Notes: generated by a model not told the origin, from the sequence alone. Positions 1-10,958 are shown, counted from the stretch's first letter. The stretch: 32,419 nt of DNA from Chloromonas sp. AAM2 (GCA_004335635.1 QAXH01006529.1:1-32419); one strand, 5' to 3'. Program-made: numbers and translations.

Positions 1-759
1 CGGGCTGCCGGTGCGGGCAGTCCTTCGCCCTGGCTGAAACCGCCATAACGGATGGGCAACAGCCACTTGTGAAGGCTGAGTGGGGCTGATAGCCAGGAGA
101 TCGTGCAGTGTCGGAAGGGTGGATGGGCCGACTGGGAATCCTTCCTGAGCCTGCAACTGTAAGGCAGCTGTGGTTGGCAGGAGTTGCTGTGGTTGTGGCT
201 GTAAATGTAACTGTGGTTGTGGCTGTAACTGTAATTGTAACTGTGGTTGTGGCTGCTGTGGCTGCAGCTGCTGTGGCTGCAGCTGCTGTGGCTGGCTGCT
301 GTCCAGTGCAGCAGTGCCACCTTGAGCTGATGACCGGTCCAGGAGCGGGCAAGCGCTGCTGGTGGCTGCAGGCAGCAGCTCCAGTTGGCACCAGTACAGC
401 CGCAGTGCTAGGTTGCGCAGCGCCGCTCCGATGGGCAACTGAACCTGGATACTGCCGCCCACACAACTGCACACAAACGCAAGAAGGGCAGTGACAAGGC
501 TGCGGCTAGACTTGGCACAGGCTGGCTGGCTTTCTCATCATAGCGGTGGCTTGTTAGCTTTGGGCTGTTGAGATATGGTGGTTCCAAATGCAGGCACTGA
601 ATGATCCCTAAATAAGCCTGCTGTCAGGTCGAACATCAATGCACTCGCAGATTCACCCAAGGCGTTGCTTCCAACATGAAATGGATAGCGGAAGGGGGAA
701 TACGGTGCTGCAGCTCCTCGTCGTAGCAGTCGCTTGGCGACAGAGACTGGCTGGCCTTC
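1..759. other. Region beyond the 3' end of the F-box/LRR gene; no gene model
   Basis: I see no exon here that I can support. On the minus strand the frame stays open for some distance after the TGA that ends the F-box/LRR gene, but nothing in it looks like a leucine-rich repeat. The plus strand holds an 18-bp tandem array, listed separately. This stretch is probably the 3' untranslated region of the minus-strand gene plus intergenic DNA. Confidence 0.5.
187..302 (+). repeat. 18-bp tandem array rich in TGTAA
   Basis: Units of the form CTGTGGTTGTGGCTGTAA repeat with point changes, then pass into a CTGCTGTGGCTG variant. The early units contain five TGTAA pentamers in about 60 bp on the plus strand. 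TGTAA is the usual chlorophycean poly(A) signal, so the array may act on a plus-strand gene lying left of the window. That role is inference. Confidence 0.75.
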
Positions 760-3700
760 TCAACATCCTAACAACCCCATGAAGGCCTCCCACCTTCGGT
801 CCCCTGTAATCGACAGGTGCTCGAGAGTTGGTGGCGTGGTCAGCTCCAGCCTCCTCCCCTCCCCTCCCTCCACATGGTCCCCATGTGGGTGTGCATGCGC
901 ATGAGTGGTGGCTGTGGCGGGAGTGGCACACAGCTCCAGGGCTAGGCGAGTGAGGGCGGTCAGGCGGCCCAGGGAGGGGAGCTGGGGCAAGAGGGCGTCG
1001 GGGGCGGCCCGCAGCTCCAGGGAATGCAGCCTGAATGGCACAGGCACAGCGCAGTTGTGAAGGTCAAATGTAACAATAACAGGTCAGAAGGTCAAACACA
1101 ACAATAACAGTAACAGTGCAGGGCAGCAGCACGCCTGAAGTCTTTCTAGGCTCCAGCGCATGACCACCCAGTGGGGCAAACGCAGCGCAGGGCAATCAGA
1201 GGGGCGGCCGAGGGAGGAAAGCTGGGGTTACAGGGCGTCGGGGGCACCTTGTAACTCCAGGCAGTGTAGCCTGAGTGGGACAGGTCGGAAGAGCACATGC
1301 AACCACAACAGTTGGTGTGCAGTGCAGGTGCCCAGGATCACTCCGTTCACATGCCTCAGTGCTACTGCCTCCGTGATGTGTACATCAGCATTCATTACGG
1401 CCATGATGTGCACCATCATCATTTCATGTGCGCCTTGTTGCTGTTCAGTGCCGTGCCTGGCAGTGCGATGACGGCCGTCACCATGCACACCATGATGGCG
1501 CTGGACACAGCACCCAGCACACTGCTGCGCCTCTGGCCTAGACCATGGCCTGTGGCCGGGCCTGTGGGATGATCAAACTTTTCACATGCACCCTCACAAA
1601 CCTTGCCAGTAGTTGCCAGTCAAAGGCAGCGATGTCCGTTGCCCTTCCATTGGCGGTGGGCTGTGTGCGTGTGTGGCTGCTGGTGCGCAGCGCCAGGTGT
1701 GTGAGGCAGGGCAGCGGGGCCACGCCGGCCAGCAGCTCAGGAAGGTCGATCCACTCGGTGCTAAGGCAAAGGTCGGAGAGGGAGGTCAAGGCAGCCAACT
1801 GCGGGGCGAAACGGACAGGCTATGCCGTGGCAATGATGAGTGAGCAGGGCGGCCGGTGGAATGAGCAAGGTGGGTGCACTGATGACTGTTGACTGACGCG
1901 CGGTGGATCAGTGTCAAGTGGCAAAATGACGGCGGAATGCCAACCTGAGTTGCGGGACACGCACTCCTTATCTGAGCGCAAGATCAGCCTGAAGTGTGAA
2001 CCCGTGCGCATGGACACCCACCGGTTGCCACAACTTCGTGCACTGTCTTTGACGTTTATTGCCAGTTGGTTTTGTATGATTGACTGGTTTGTTGTGTTGG
2101 TCCCTGGCCTGCGACTAACAGGATGGCAACACGTGCTCACTCTCTCTGCTCCACTTCTGGGACGTTGCGGATGGGAAAACGCCCACGCCACCACACCACC
2201 ACTTGCACCGTGTTATCAATACTGACCCACCCACACTATTATGAGCATTACTACTATTACCATTATTCAAACTCATTCACTGTGATTTTTGATATTGTTT
2301 CATTCCAAACGTGATCACCTGTTCCATGCTAGGCAGTCGCTGCACCCTGAGCAGTGTGAGGTGTGAGAGCGGCGCCAGGCAGCCCAGCCCGGGCAGGCAG
2401 TCAACGCTCAGCTCGCACAGGGAGGTGAGCTCACTCAACACCTGCATGTGTCAAGCATGTGGAATTGATCAATGCACAGTAATTGTGTGGTTGATGAACG
2501 TAAGGCTGAGTGGCTGATGCACTTACAATCAGCCTGTGCTATCATAATTGACCACAGTGGTGCCTTCACCACCCTCCTCACCGTGGGCGTCAGGGAAGGA
2601 CACATGCTGGCATGCAGATGCGTCAGGCCGGACAGTAACCGATGGAAACCACCGGAGGCTGCAGTAACTGCCCGCCACTGTCCAAGGTTCAGCACCACCT
2701 TATGACGGCCGCTTGTTGGTGCCTCGGCGGCCCCTGTGCACTGCTCAGGTGCGTTTCTGGCCGTTTCCTGTGTGTTCTGCTGCCTGTCTGCTCTTGCTGC
2801 TTCTGGTGATGGGGGCGTGTTGCTACCTGGTGCGCTGGTGCCGCCACCCTTCCCTTCACTGCTGTTGCCCGAGTTAGTTGGGTCGGTTTCTTGCCGTTCC
2901 CACCAGTGGTTACTCTGCTGCTGCTTCACATGCCGCTGGAAAGGGGAGCTTCCTTCCGCTACCCCCGTGTATGCCTGTAAGTGAGTGAGTGAGTGAGTGA
3001 GTAAGTGAGTGAGTGAGTGGGCACACAGAACATGGCGCAAGTATCCATAACAACATATCATACGCATTGCAAACGACTGCTGGTGCTCAGTCCAAACCCA
3101 AACCACCGTCATTACCTGTGTTACATCGCCTAGACTTAGGTCGCGTAAACCTGTGAGGCCGCTGAGTGGGGCAAGGGCACCCACTGTGATGCCCTCCAAA
3201 TGAGTGAGATCCAGGCATGTGAGATTGGGAAAGAGTGTGACCAGGCTGGAAAGAGTGATATCTGGGCGCCTGGGTGTGCACCTGCAGTGATGGATAACGC
3301 AGCCTGCTATCGCTTTCATGGTTGGGCAAATCTGCGATTGCAATGATGATGCTGATGCATGATGGTGGTTATGCATGGCGCAGCATGTGCTGGCAACTGG
3401 ACATGCAACACGCTTTGCTGATGACAGTTGTAAGGGTTGCTGGCAAGGAGCAAGGGTGGGGTGAAGAAAGTGAATTGTCGTTGCTGAGAGGGCCGGCTAG
3501 CTGGTCTGCACATGCTGCTGAGCACGTACAGCAGGGCTGCCGTGTCCCACCTCTTGAGGCACAGCCTGGCGTCCGCGTGCCACGCTTTACATACCAACTG
3601 CAAGGCTAGCCAGTCCCTGAGATGAGCAGGTGGAAAGGTTGGGCGTGGTGGCGTTAAACGCGGTTGCGGAGTGGTGGGTTTTCCTTTTTCCGCTGAGGCT

Positions 3701-3804
3701 CATCGCATGCCGCCCAACCTGGGTTCAAGAAAATCCACAAGCGCGTCAAGCAGGTTGTTCGGCGGCGTTATCCACAGTGAATGGCTGCACTGCACCGAAT
3801 CCAT
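760..3804 (-). CDS. F-box / leucine-rich-repeat protein, six exons
   Basis: Exons in order of transcription are 3804-3719, 3616-3530, 3281-3116, 2441-2319, 1798-1602 and 1030-760. All have GT-AG borders and matching phases, giving about 309 residues. The start is MDSVQCSHS, with its ATG directly after CACAG. Residues about 17-57 form an F-box-like motif (LLDALVDFLEP, then DWLALQLVCKAWHADARLCL) split by intron 1. The remainder is leucine-rich repeats, such as LFPNLTCLDLTHLEGITV, LSGLTGLRDLSL and LTSLCELSVDCLPGL. F-box proteins normally dock on SKP1 in SCF ubiquitin ligases and use the LRRs to select substrates; the substrate here is unknown. The protein ends in GLLGC at a TGA. The gene is transcribed divergently from the tocopherol-cyclase-like gene. 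A decayed duplicate of the last exon lies in intron 5. The A4 donor (AG|GTTTGT) and the 3' end are the least certain points. Confidence 0.8.
1203..1270 (-). pseudogene. Decayed duplicate of the last LRR exon
   Basis: Starting right after a CCACTCAG acceptor at 1271-1273, this segment matches the first 68 bases of the terminal LRR exon (1030-963) at 53 of 68 positions. It reads RLHCLELQGAPDAL, where the real exon reads RLHSLELRAAPDALLPQ. A TAA at 1230-1228 replaces the next codon. The entry phase is the same as that of the intact exon, so including it would truncate the protein. Confidence 0.75.
2981..3020. repeat. (GTGA)n microsatellite
   Basis: GTGA/GAGT units run for about 40 bp with one GTAA interruption. 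They lie in intron 3 of the F-box/LRR gene. Confidence 0.9.
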
Positions 3805-4054
3805 CTGTGGCGGTAGTTATGAAGTCGCACCAGGCATCTTCAGCCAATCTAAGGAAGGAAGAACAGGAACGCTATCCTAGGTGGAAGACGTGCACATGCA
3901 CAACATTTGCTGTTGCTTGGGCATAGTGTGGTCGGCCTCACTTTTCTGTCACCGACAGCTGACCAAAACCCTTCCCATCCCGGTGCCCTTACATCGCATC
4001 AACAGCAGCGCATCAACGCCTGACAGCCTGTATTTAGCATCTCTACAGCTTGGA
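3805..4054. promoter_or_regulatory. Compact bidirectional promoter region
   Basis: This interval separates the F-box/LRR start codon (3804, minus) from the preferred start of the tocopherol-cyclase-like gene (4055, plus). A CCAAT pentamer sits at 3844-3848. If the upstream in-frame ATG at 3896 were used instead, only 91 bp would separate the two start codons. No convincing TATA box is visible in either direction. Confidence 0.5.
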
Positions 4055-7000
4055 ATGCCGGGCTGGGAAAGGCAGCTCGTGGTGATCCTGACATTCCTAC
4101 TGTCAGGCTCCGTAACTCCTTTTCCGTATGGACCGCACACCCCGCCTGACCACGGCACCTTCTTCCAAGGATGGTAGGCAGCTATGGGATCGCTTTCCAT
4201 TCAGGGATGGCTACCAAGGTTGCAGGCACGATGACCTCACCCACTACTAATACAGTGAATTGCCCACTGGTACTGATTGCACAATCAGAAGCTGCCGCTT
4301 GAAAGCAGCCATGGAAATAAGTAAAGACGGAATCGTTTTGCTTGTTGTACAAGCCCTTCAAAGATGTAGGACGCAGGTGTGCAGATGCAGCAGAGTTCAC
4401 ACATGACTTTCTCAGGTGTAAGAGCATGCTGCACACAAACAAACATCTTCTCTCGCAACAGATGAATTGCATCCAACAGAATAAACAACAAAATATGCTG
4501 CGGGCTGTCATACAGGTACACCCGGATTTCTGGACCGAACAACGTGTCACTGGCAATGGTGATGGGGCAGTACGTGCCAGGTAAGCGTGATTACGAGTGT
4601 GCGAGTGTCACACCAAGAATGAAGGATGGGGTGTGTCAGCGTTACATCAGGAGTGAAGGACAAGGGGCAGTTGACTGCCAACTGCTGAAAGTATCTGCCT
4701 GCTGGTTTCCAGCAGGCGCAAGTACCGTATGAACCATAGAAAACTCTCACCCCGCAATAAATATCAAATGTTGGCGGGTGCGGGGTCAAAAACCCCATTT
4801 TTGGCCTTTTGCGGGAACTCTGCGCGGATAATGCAAATACATTTCTTTACGCTGTGGGAGATAAAGCACTTTGGTTAAACGCCTTGGCACATGGCAAAAC
4901 GCCAACTTTTGAATCGAAATGTGAAGCTGTGTAGCCGTAGCAGTGTTGCAGCATGCATAATCCAAGAATCATCCAGTCTGACAGTCATGCACATAGCCTT
5001 TTAGCCTTTTATGCTCATAACCAGTAACCAAAAAAAAAGTTGTTTGCCCGTTCTGGGACAGTTTTAGTGCAGTTATTGACAATTGTCCCAGAACTGGCAA
5101 ACATCCTTTTTTTTACAACGGCTGTGGGAACACCTCAAATTTATATCAATGTCTGGCTGCGCCTGCGGGGTGCTGGCGAGATCAACCATCAATGTACGGG
5201 ACCTGCAGGACCGTTTGTATCAAATGTCATTGTGCTCCCTGCGGGATGAGGTATGGCCTGTACGGTAGGTCACTGATTGCAAGGCTTTGAACAATCTACG
5301 AATGCCATGTAATGCTGCTGCTGATGATGATGATGATAATGATGATCACATGGCATTAGTGGGGCTCTGTGCAGGTAAACCCAATAATGGTGGGTTATAT
5401 AGATGAATGCTATAATGGCAGCAGAGCTAAGCTCATATCAAGGCTATTCTGTCTGTTATGCAGGTGACCAGCCAGGCCAGCCAGCCCCCGAGAACCCGCC
5501 AGTCCTGTGCATGGTGCTGGCCCAAGCACCACCTGCCGCCCCCCTCACACCCCCCACCCAAACCACCACCGCCACCACCTCCTCCGCCCAGAGCTCACCT
5601 GGAGATGACACCGAGCCGTTGCAGGCGTATGTCCGTTACTTTCAAGACATAACGGTAACTGCTGAGGGCCCCACCAGGGGCACAAGTCAAGACACGGCCA
5701 CAAAAGGCCAAAAAGCCCCAGAGGGTGCTCCACGTGGCAGTGGGCCACGTGCATCACGCCACGGCAGTTTTCAGTCACGTGATGAAACGGATGACGTTGA
5801 GCCGTTTACCGTGAGCACCAAGGGCCCGCCGGTGGCCGGTCACAACGCACACGGCTCTGCTGAGCGCTTGGAGATTGCGGGGGGTGATGCGTCGTTTTGC
5901 CGGCTGAGTGTGGATGCAGGGCTCGTCACACTGGAGGCGTTCCTGGAAGGTGTGTGACCGTTTCTGCACACGTGGCATTGTAAGATACATTAAAGGTGCA
6001 AGATTTTGAAACGTCAGAAGATCCTATGACAGGTGCATACATAGGCACATGGAATTCACTTCGTTATGCGTTATGTGTGTGTAGGCATCGCAGGGTCATT
6101 GCAATCCCCTGCCTGCGGTGCAGCACCTGTGGCAGTGTTGAGTGTTCAAACATGCCCCCATCTAATCACACACCCATGTCTGTTGTTTTACACCAGAACA
6201 ACAACACGCCTCCTGCTTGTGCACACCAAGGTGCTTGCGAACTAGGGAGAACCTTACTTGCATACAGAGCAGGCTGTTCCATGTAATTCTGAGCCGTGTC
6301 TGGTTGGGAAAGAAAAGTGTCCATATCTCAAACAGGCCGAGGTCAGTTTTTGTGCCCTGGTCGAGCGCTTCCTTACCGGGACCCCCTCGTGCACCGAGGG
6401 TACAAAACCTCATGATCTCTGAAAACCTGGAACGTGAAAACAGAGTCACTTGTACACACTAGGACAGAGTTGTGTTGCCGCCCGCAGGTTCCATTCACCT
6501 GCAGCTTAAGAGCACGGGCAACACTTCCGTTGCCACGCCCTGGTCTTCCCGCTCCGCCTCGCCCGAGGGCTGGGTGGGGCGGCTGGGCCCGCTCGTGCGC
6601 CTGCACTACAGCACACTCTCCCTCGCCGACCCCGTCACGTTCACGCTCGCCCGGCCAGCGCCCGCACCCGCCAATGCGCCCTCAACCAACCCACACAGCA
6701 GCGACCACGCCAGAACGCAATCAGCAGCAAAGGGGGTTCCCGACGCGGGAACAGCCGCTGTGCCTGAGAAGCAGGGGTCAGTTGACGTGGCTGCGCACGA
6801 CCAACGCGCCACCACACCCTCAACCAACCCACACGCGCAACCCATCGGAGGTGTGGGTGGTGTGGATGTGAATGCGGCTACTGCGGGGTGGACCCGTGTG
6901 TCTGTGGTGGGCGGGGTGGCGCACCTGGAGGCGCAGTACGGCCAGGGGTTCCCGCCCCGCTGGCTGTGGGCACAGGGGCACGTGAGTGGTGCAACGGCTT

Positions 7001-7457
7001 GTGGCACTCAAGTCATCATCAAGATCATTACAAGGCATTATCATGATTGAAGCCTACAACGAACATGTGGTCACTGCTGCTGTCAGGGTGTCACACACAG
7101 CAATGTCACACACCAGCACTTGTGTCACGAGATTACAAGATCTTGTAGATCTTCACAATGATAGAGTCACATGTGATTGCTATGATTTCTTCGTGTGCTA
7201 CCTGTTCGGCCTGTGTGACAGGGCAGGCTTTGGACAGGCCGTGCTGTGCCGCATCACATGCGCTGACAGCTGCCTCTTCCTGGGCAATGAGGCCAAATCA
7301 TGGGTTACGAGGACAAGTGAAACAGTGATGGGAAAGAATTAATAGTGGGTGATGTCCGCTGTCAGGCGTGGCCGCTGCTGTTGGCAAGGCTGCATGGTAG
7401 AGGAAGAGTTGCACCACCTGCATTGCCCATCCTGGGCCTTGTTGGCCTAGCATATGT

Positions 7458-7498
<41 letters not shown>

Positions 7499-9784
7499 TA
7501 TGACTCTTACATGTGCAGATTTTAATGTGTCTGTATAGCAGTCCAACACGTACTTGCCCTACATGCTCCTATGTTATTATTACTTTCAGTTTTTGAATCA
7601 TGTTTGCCTGCCTGTGTGTTCAGGGCATGGACCCAGCCACCGGTTGCACCAGTTCCTTTGTCATGGCAGGGGGCGACCTGCCGCACGCACTGAGCCCCCC
7701 ACTGCCCATGCTGCACGAGTTCCTGTTCTCCTTCAGGTAGGAGCAAGTCTGCTGCTCATTATACATAGAACGCAACAGGGCAGGCAAGAGGATTGGAAAG
7801 GCAAGGAAAGGCAAAGGGCAAGGAAAAGCAGCTGAAAGTTATTCATTATCATTACTTGTTCAGATGCAATCGGGGCGGCGGGGAGGGGGCGGTACAGCGC
7901 CACAGGCAAGGGGCCAGGGGGCGGTACAGCGCCACAGGCAAGGGGCCAGGAAGGCGGTATGCAGGCGGGAGCTTGGGGGGAAGGGTTTGCACCACGCAGC
8001 CGCAGTTGCAGACTATGTGCATTGATCAGTCCAGTAATCTGGTGCAAGCGTAGTGCGTGGCGTGCGCATGCAGGTCGGTGGGCGTCAGCGTGTCCGTTGA
8101 CCCCTCGGGTGACCCTAACCCTAGACCCTAACCCTAACCCTAAACCTCACACGCTGAAATCTAACCCTGATTGATTATTTTGTTACATGAGGGAAGCCGT
8201 CAGAGGACACGGGACGGGTTGTGTACCGCCCTGACCTACCCTGAGCAAGGAAGGAGAAGAAAGGCAGGAACAAAGGCAAAAATAGGCCAAAGGCAGAAAA
8301 GGCAGGAACGAACAAGGCAGAAAGGAAGGCAACCAGCCACGACAAGCAGGGACAGAGCACAGAACGTGCATGCAAAGCGGGTTAGTCCAAGCGCCACAAG
8401 CAAGGTGCCCATGCATGCCATGCAAAGAGTCCACGCGTTGCGAGCCATGAGGAGAGTCCATGCGAGCAAAGACAGAAGTCCATGCGTGACATTGTAAGAG
8501 TCAATGCGATGCGAGCCACGAAATGAGTCCAGGCAAGCCATGCCAGCATGCAAGAGTGCATGAAGAGAGTCCATGCAGCCAATGCAAGTCCATGATGTTA
8601 ACCCTGACTGCAGGTCGGGTGACGTGAGCGTGTCAGTGGACCCCTGGAACCCGCCCCTCCCCTTCATGGGCACCAGGGAGCACGTGGACGCGTGCGGTGG
8701 CACCATCAGCCTGGACATGACCACACTCACACACAAGGTTCAGGTGGGCGGAGGCGCGCTGGAAGCATGCGCCGGCTAGTGTGCAGCAGTCAGGCCATGA
8801 GGAACGTACACACATGATCACAGGTGTTGTGCATTCAACAGCACTTGTTTTCAACGTAGTTGTCAGTTGGAAAAGGGGGGCTAGGCACCATTGGGCTGCT
8901 TCAAGCCGTCAGGGTTCGGTACGGCCCAGTTCAGAGCCACCCTTTATGGCGTCAAAGTGTTCACAATGCACGCGGAGGCAGCAGTTGCACATACCACTGC
9001 ACTTCAAATATGGTATCGTGCTGCTTTGCATTTAGGTGCGATGGCGTTGTTATTAATTCGTAACCAAGTTTACAGGCGTAATCATGTAGTGTATCAGGCA
9101 TCTGTAGTGTATCAGGCATCTGTAGTGTATCAGGCATGGATGGTTTAGGTACCAGCATGTCTATGTTTGTGGTGTTGGGCACATGATTGTGTACAATACA
9201 CACGCTGGTCACTTTCTATTCACAATCCTGCTCAAATCTGGGAGTACATATCATAGTTTCCTTGTGTCACTGGCTTGGGTGGCAGCTGCCAGACATCCAT
9301 CTGCCTAAATAACTATTAGAACTATTTCTAGAGAGAAAGAGTATTGTAGAGGAATGTTGTGTTGCCCCTGCAGATAATACTCTCCGCTCCGCCTAGCTCC
9401 TTCACCGCTGTGGCCTGCCCCTCGGAGTCGGGCTTCACGGACCTTTCAGTGGAATCGTTCACAGCACGTGCCTCGATCACGATCTACAAACAAAACCCTT
9501 TCAAACAAGCAGCAGCGCGCGTCATGAACTTCTTCCTGCAAATCTATTATTGGGTGCTCAACGGCTCGGTGGAGGCACTGCGCAGATCAGCGCATCTTGC
9601 GTCTGCAACTGGCGGCCGTGCGTCTGAAACGGCCGGTGCATCTGTCCCACGTGATCAAGCTGAGGGTGGTTGGCGCACGTGGGGTGCTCCACAGTTGGTT
9701 GTGAAAACTGTTGTAACGGGCGCAGCGCTGGAGTTTGGTGGGCACTACCGGTGTGAAGGGGCAGGCATGGAGTCTGCCAGCTAG
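4055..9784 (+). CDS. Divergent tocopherol cyclase family protein, seven exons
   Basis: Exons are 4055-4173, 4516-4580, 5464-5949, 6488-6981, 7624-7736, 8614-8743 and 9374-9784. All borders are GT-AG and all phases agree, giving about 605 residues. Similarity to the tocopherol cyclase (VTE1) family is spread along the chain: FFQGWYTRIS resembles the N-terminal FEGWYFRVS region, YGQGFPPRWLWAQG resembles the central WGGGFP-KWFW region, and the C-terminal THKVQ...SAPPSS and VVKTVVTGAALEFGG segments resemble the last third of VTE1. VTE1 closes the chromanol ring in vitamin E synthesis at plastoglobules. Ser/Pro/Thr-rich insertions in exons 3 and 4 make this protein longer than VTE1. With the start at 4055 the N-terminus (MPGWERQLVVILTFLLSGS) resembles a signal peptide; an in-frame ATG at 3896 would add 53 residues that could be a plastid transit peptide. 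Function on tocopherol precursors is therefore an inference. Confidence 0.75.
5030..5114. repeat. Near-perfect hairpin (31-bp arms) in intron 2 of the cyclase-like gene
   Basis: The left arm at 5030-5060 and the right arm at 5084-5114 are reverse complements at 28 of 31 positions, with a 23-base loop. Each arm has an A (or T) run at the outer end, followed by TTTGCC-GTTCTGGGACA. It could be a small MITE-like element or an intronic small-RNA precursor. I see no flanking target duplication that would decide. Confidence 0.8.
5301..5357. repeat. 10-bp inverted repeat enclosing CTG/GAT triplets
   Basis: AATGCCATGT at 5301-5310 and ACATGGCATT at 5348-5357 are exact reverse complements. Between them lie CTG and GAT triplet runs. 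The structure lies in intron 2 of the cyclase-like gene. Confidence 0.7.
7460..7495. repeat. (AT)n microsatellite
   Basis: About 36 bp of pure alternating AT lie in intron 4 of the cyclase-like gene, upstream of the 7624 acceptor. Confidence 0.95.
7886..7950. repeat. Two-copy tandem repeat of about 33 bp
   Basis: Two adjacent copies of GGGGGCGGTACAGCGCCACA followed by GGCAAGGGGCCAG lie in intron 5 of the cyclase-like gene, shortly before the telomere-like tract. Confidence 0.85.
8071..8107 (+). pseudogene. Truncated duplicate of the start of exon 6
   Basis: This 37-bp stretch, which includes an AG acceptor, matches the exon 6 border at 8609-8645 at 31 of 37 positions. It reads SVGVSVSVDP, where the real exon reads SGDVSVSVDP. 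Three of the six differences are silent third-base changes. The copy ends abruptly and is followed within a few bases by CCCTAA repeats that carry a stop. The rest of the exon is missing. Confidence 0.7.
8111..8147. repeat. Interstitial telomere-like CCCTAA tract
   Basis: ACCCTAACCCTAGACCCTAA is followed by two more CCCTAA units and a CCCTAAA, with a further isolated CTAACCCT at about 8161. The main unit corresponds to a TTAGGG telomere. The tract lies deep inside intron 5 of the cyclase-like gene, directly after the truncated exon copy. Confidence 0.85.
8426..8596. repeat. Degenerate GAGTCCATGCGAGC repeats
   Basis: Imperfect copies of GAGTCCATGCGAGC and GCGAGCCATGA recur at irregular spacings of about 20-30 bp in intron 5, ending just before the acceptor of exon 6. 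Confidence 0.6.
9085..9137. repeat. Three-copy 18-bp tandem repeat
   Basis: Three copies of TGTAGTGTATCAGGCATC, the last one slightly short, lie in intron 6 of the cyclase-like gene. Confidence 0.9.
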
Positions 9785-10958
9785 GCATGTGCAGCAATGG
9801 ATTTGTCTGGCATACTTCCTTTGTCCAGCTGTATCTGCAGGTGTCAGGTGTCCTCCTGCCGCTATTAGTTGGCAATCTCGATACTGGCCGATGACAGTGT
9901 GTGTATACCTTCAGTGTCAGCGGTGCAGCATGAGCAGGGGTTGATTGTACATACAGCAAGGAAGCCGTCAAAAGGCGCGGGTAAGGATAGTTTTGAAGAC
10001 TGTGATGGCACACAGAACACAGTGGTCATGCACAGCCAGGCTGAGCTTCAGCAGGGCTCTTGTCGGGAACGCTTTTCCAATGATGCTTTTCATTTGCTTT
10101 CTTTGCGTCGCGTACAACTTCCTTTGCAGGAGGTTGTCAGCCAGCCTTGACTTCACGCGTTTGGTAGGCGTGTGTACAGCAGCTCAGCGTATGACGTATT
10201 TTGTACACCACAATTTGTAGATGTTGGTATTTCGTACTGAGTACAGGACCGTACTATACACTTGTATGCGTCCACCTTTTTGTCTGTTTTTGTACACATC
10301 AATCTGTATACATAGTTGTACAAGGTGTCTGCAAGGTGTTGTGGGCGTCAACTTCACGCACCCGTATAAGCTTTTACTTACAGGCGCACGGTTGAGATTG
10401 CATATTTTCCACGACGCCAGTCACACGAGCACATGCAGTGCATGTGCATGCATAGATGCACAGACCTGTGGAAGTCAACCGATGCGAAGTACAGTGTCGG
10501 GCTTTTGCAGAGGAGATGCATCAATCATTGCTGAGTGCCAGTGCGACTGGTGGCTTTACTGTGAGGCGCTGCACCTGTCTTGCTGTGCTGGTGTAAGGTT
10601 ATCTGATCCAACCTCGTCTCTTGCATAACTCGCGCTCGGTGCATGTGGACCCCTCTGATGTAATCAATTTGTATATACCTGATGAGTTGCTTGGCTGCAA
10701 TGGCTGGGTCGAGGGTCGGACTCTGATGATTACCTGCACAGCAAGTCTAGAACATTTGTGTAAGTAGATGGGCTGGTACCTCACTCAAAACTGAACGCCA
10801 ACCTCGCAACAGCTGCCAACCTCACTCAAAACCATGTTACACTCCTGTGACCTTGTGTTCAAGTGTGCGTCTTCGCTTGTATAGGCTTGGCCAAGCAAGC
10901 GCCGGATTACATTGGTGTTCGCTGTTGTGACTACCAAGGAGGCTACCAAGGGCTACCA
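9785..10958. other. Intergenic region between the cyclase-like and inhibitor genes
   Basis: No exon can be supported here. A TGTAA box at 10592-10596 is a possible poly(A) signal for the cyclase-like gene. The left half is rich in GTAC tetramers, listed separately. The remainder would hold the promoter and 5' leader of the inhibitor gene, but I can pick out no clear TATA box. Confidence 0.5.
9947..10321. promoter_or_regulatory. Cluster of GTAC motifs
   Basis: GTAC occurs nine times, at 9947, 10112, 10174, 10203, 10234, 10241, 10251, 10292 and 10318; six fall within 119 bp. GTAC is the core of the copper-response element bound by CRR1 in Chlamydomonas. Whether these copies are functional is inference. 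Confidence 0.35.

Noticed and set aside
8171..8740. Long overlapping frames on both strands around the degenerate GAGTCCATGCGAGC repeats.
   Set aside because: They overlap intron repeats and the true exon 6 in other frames, and they have no recognisable protein features.
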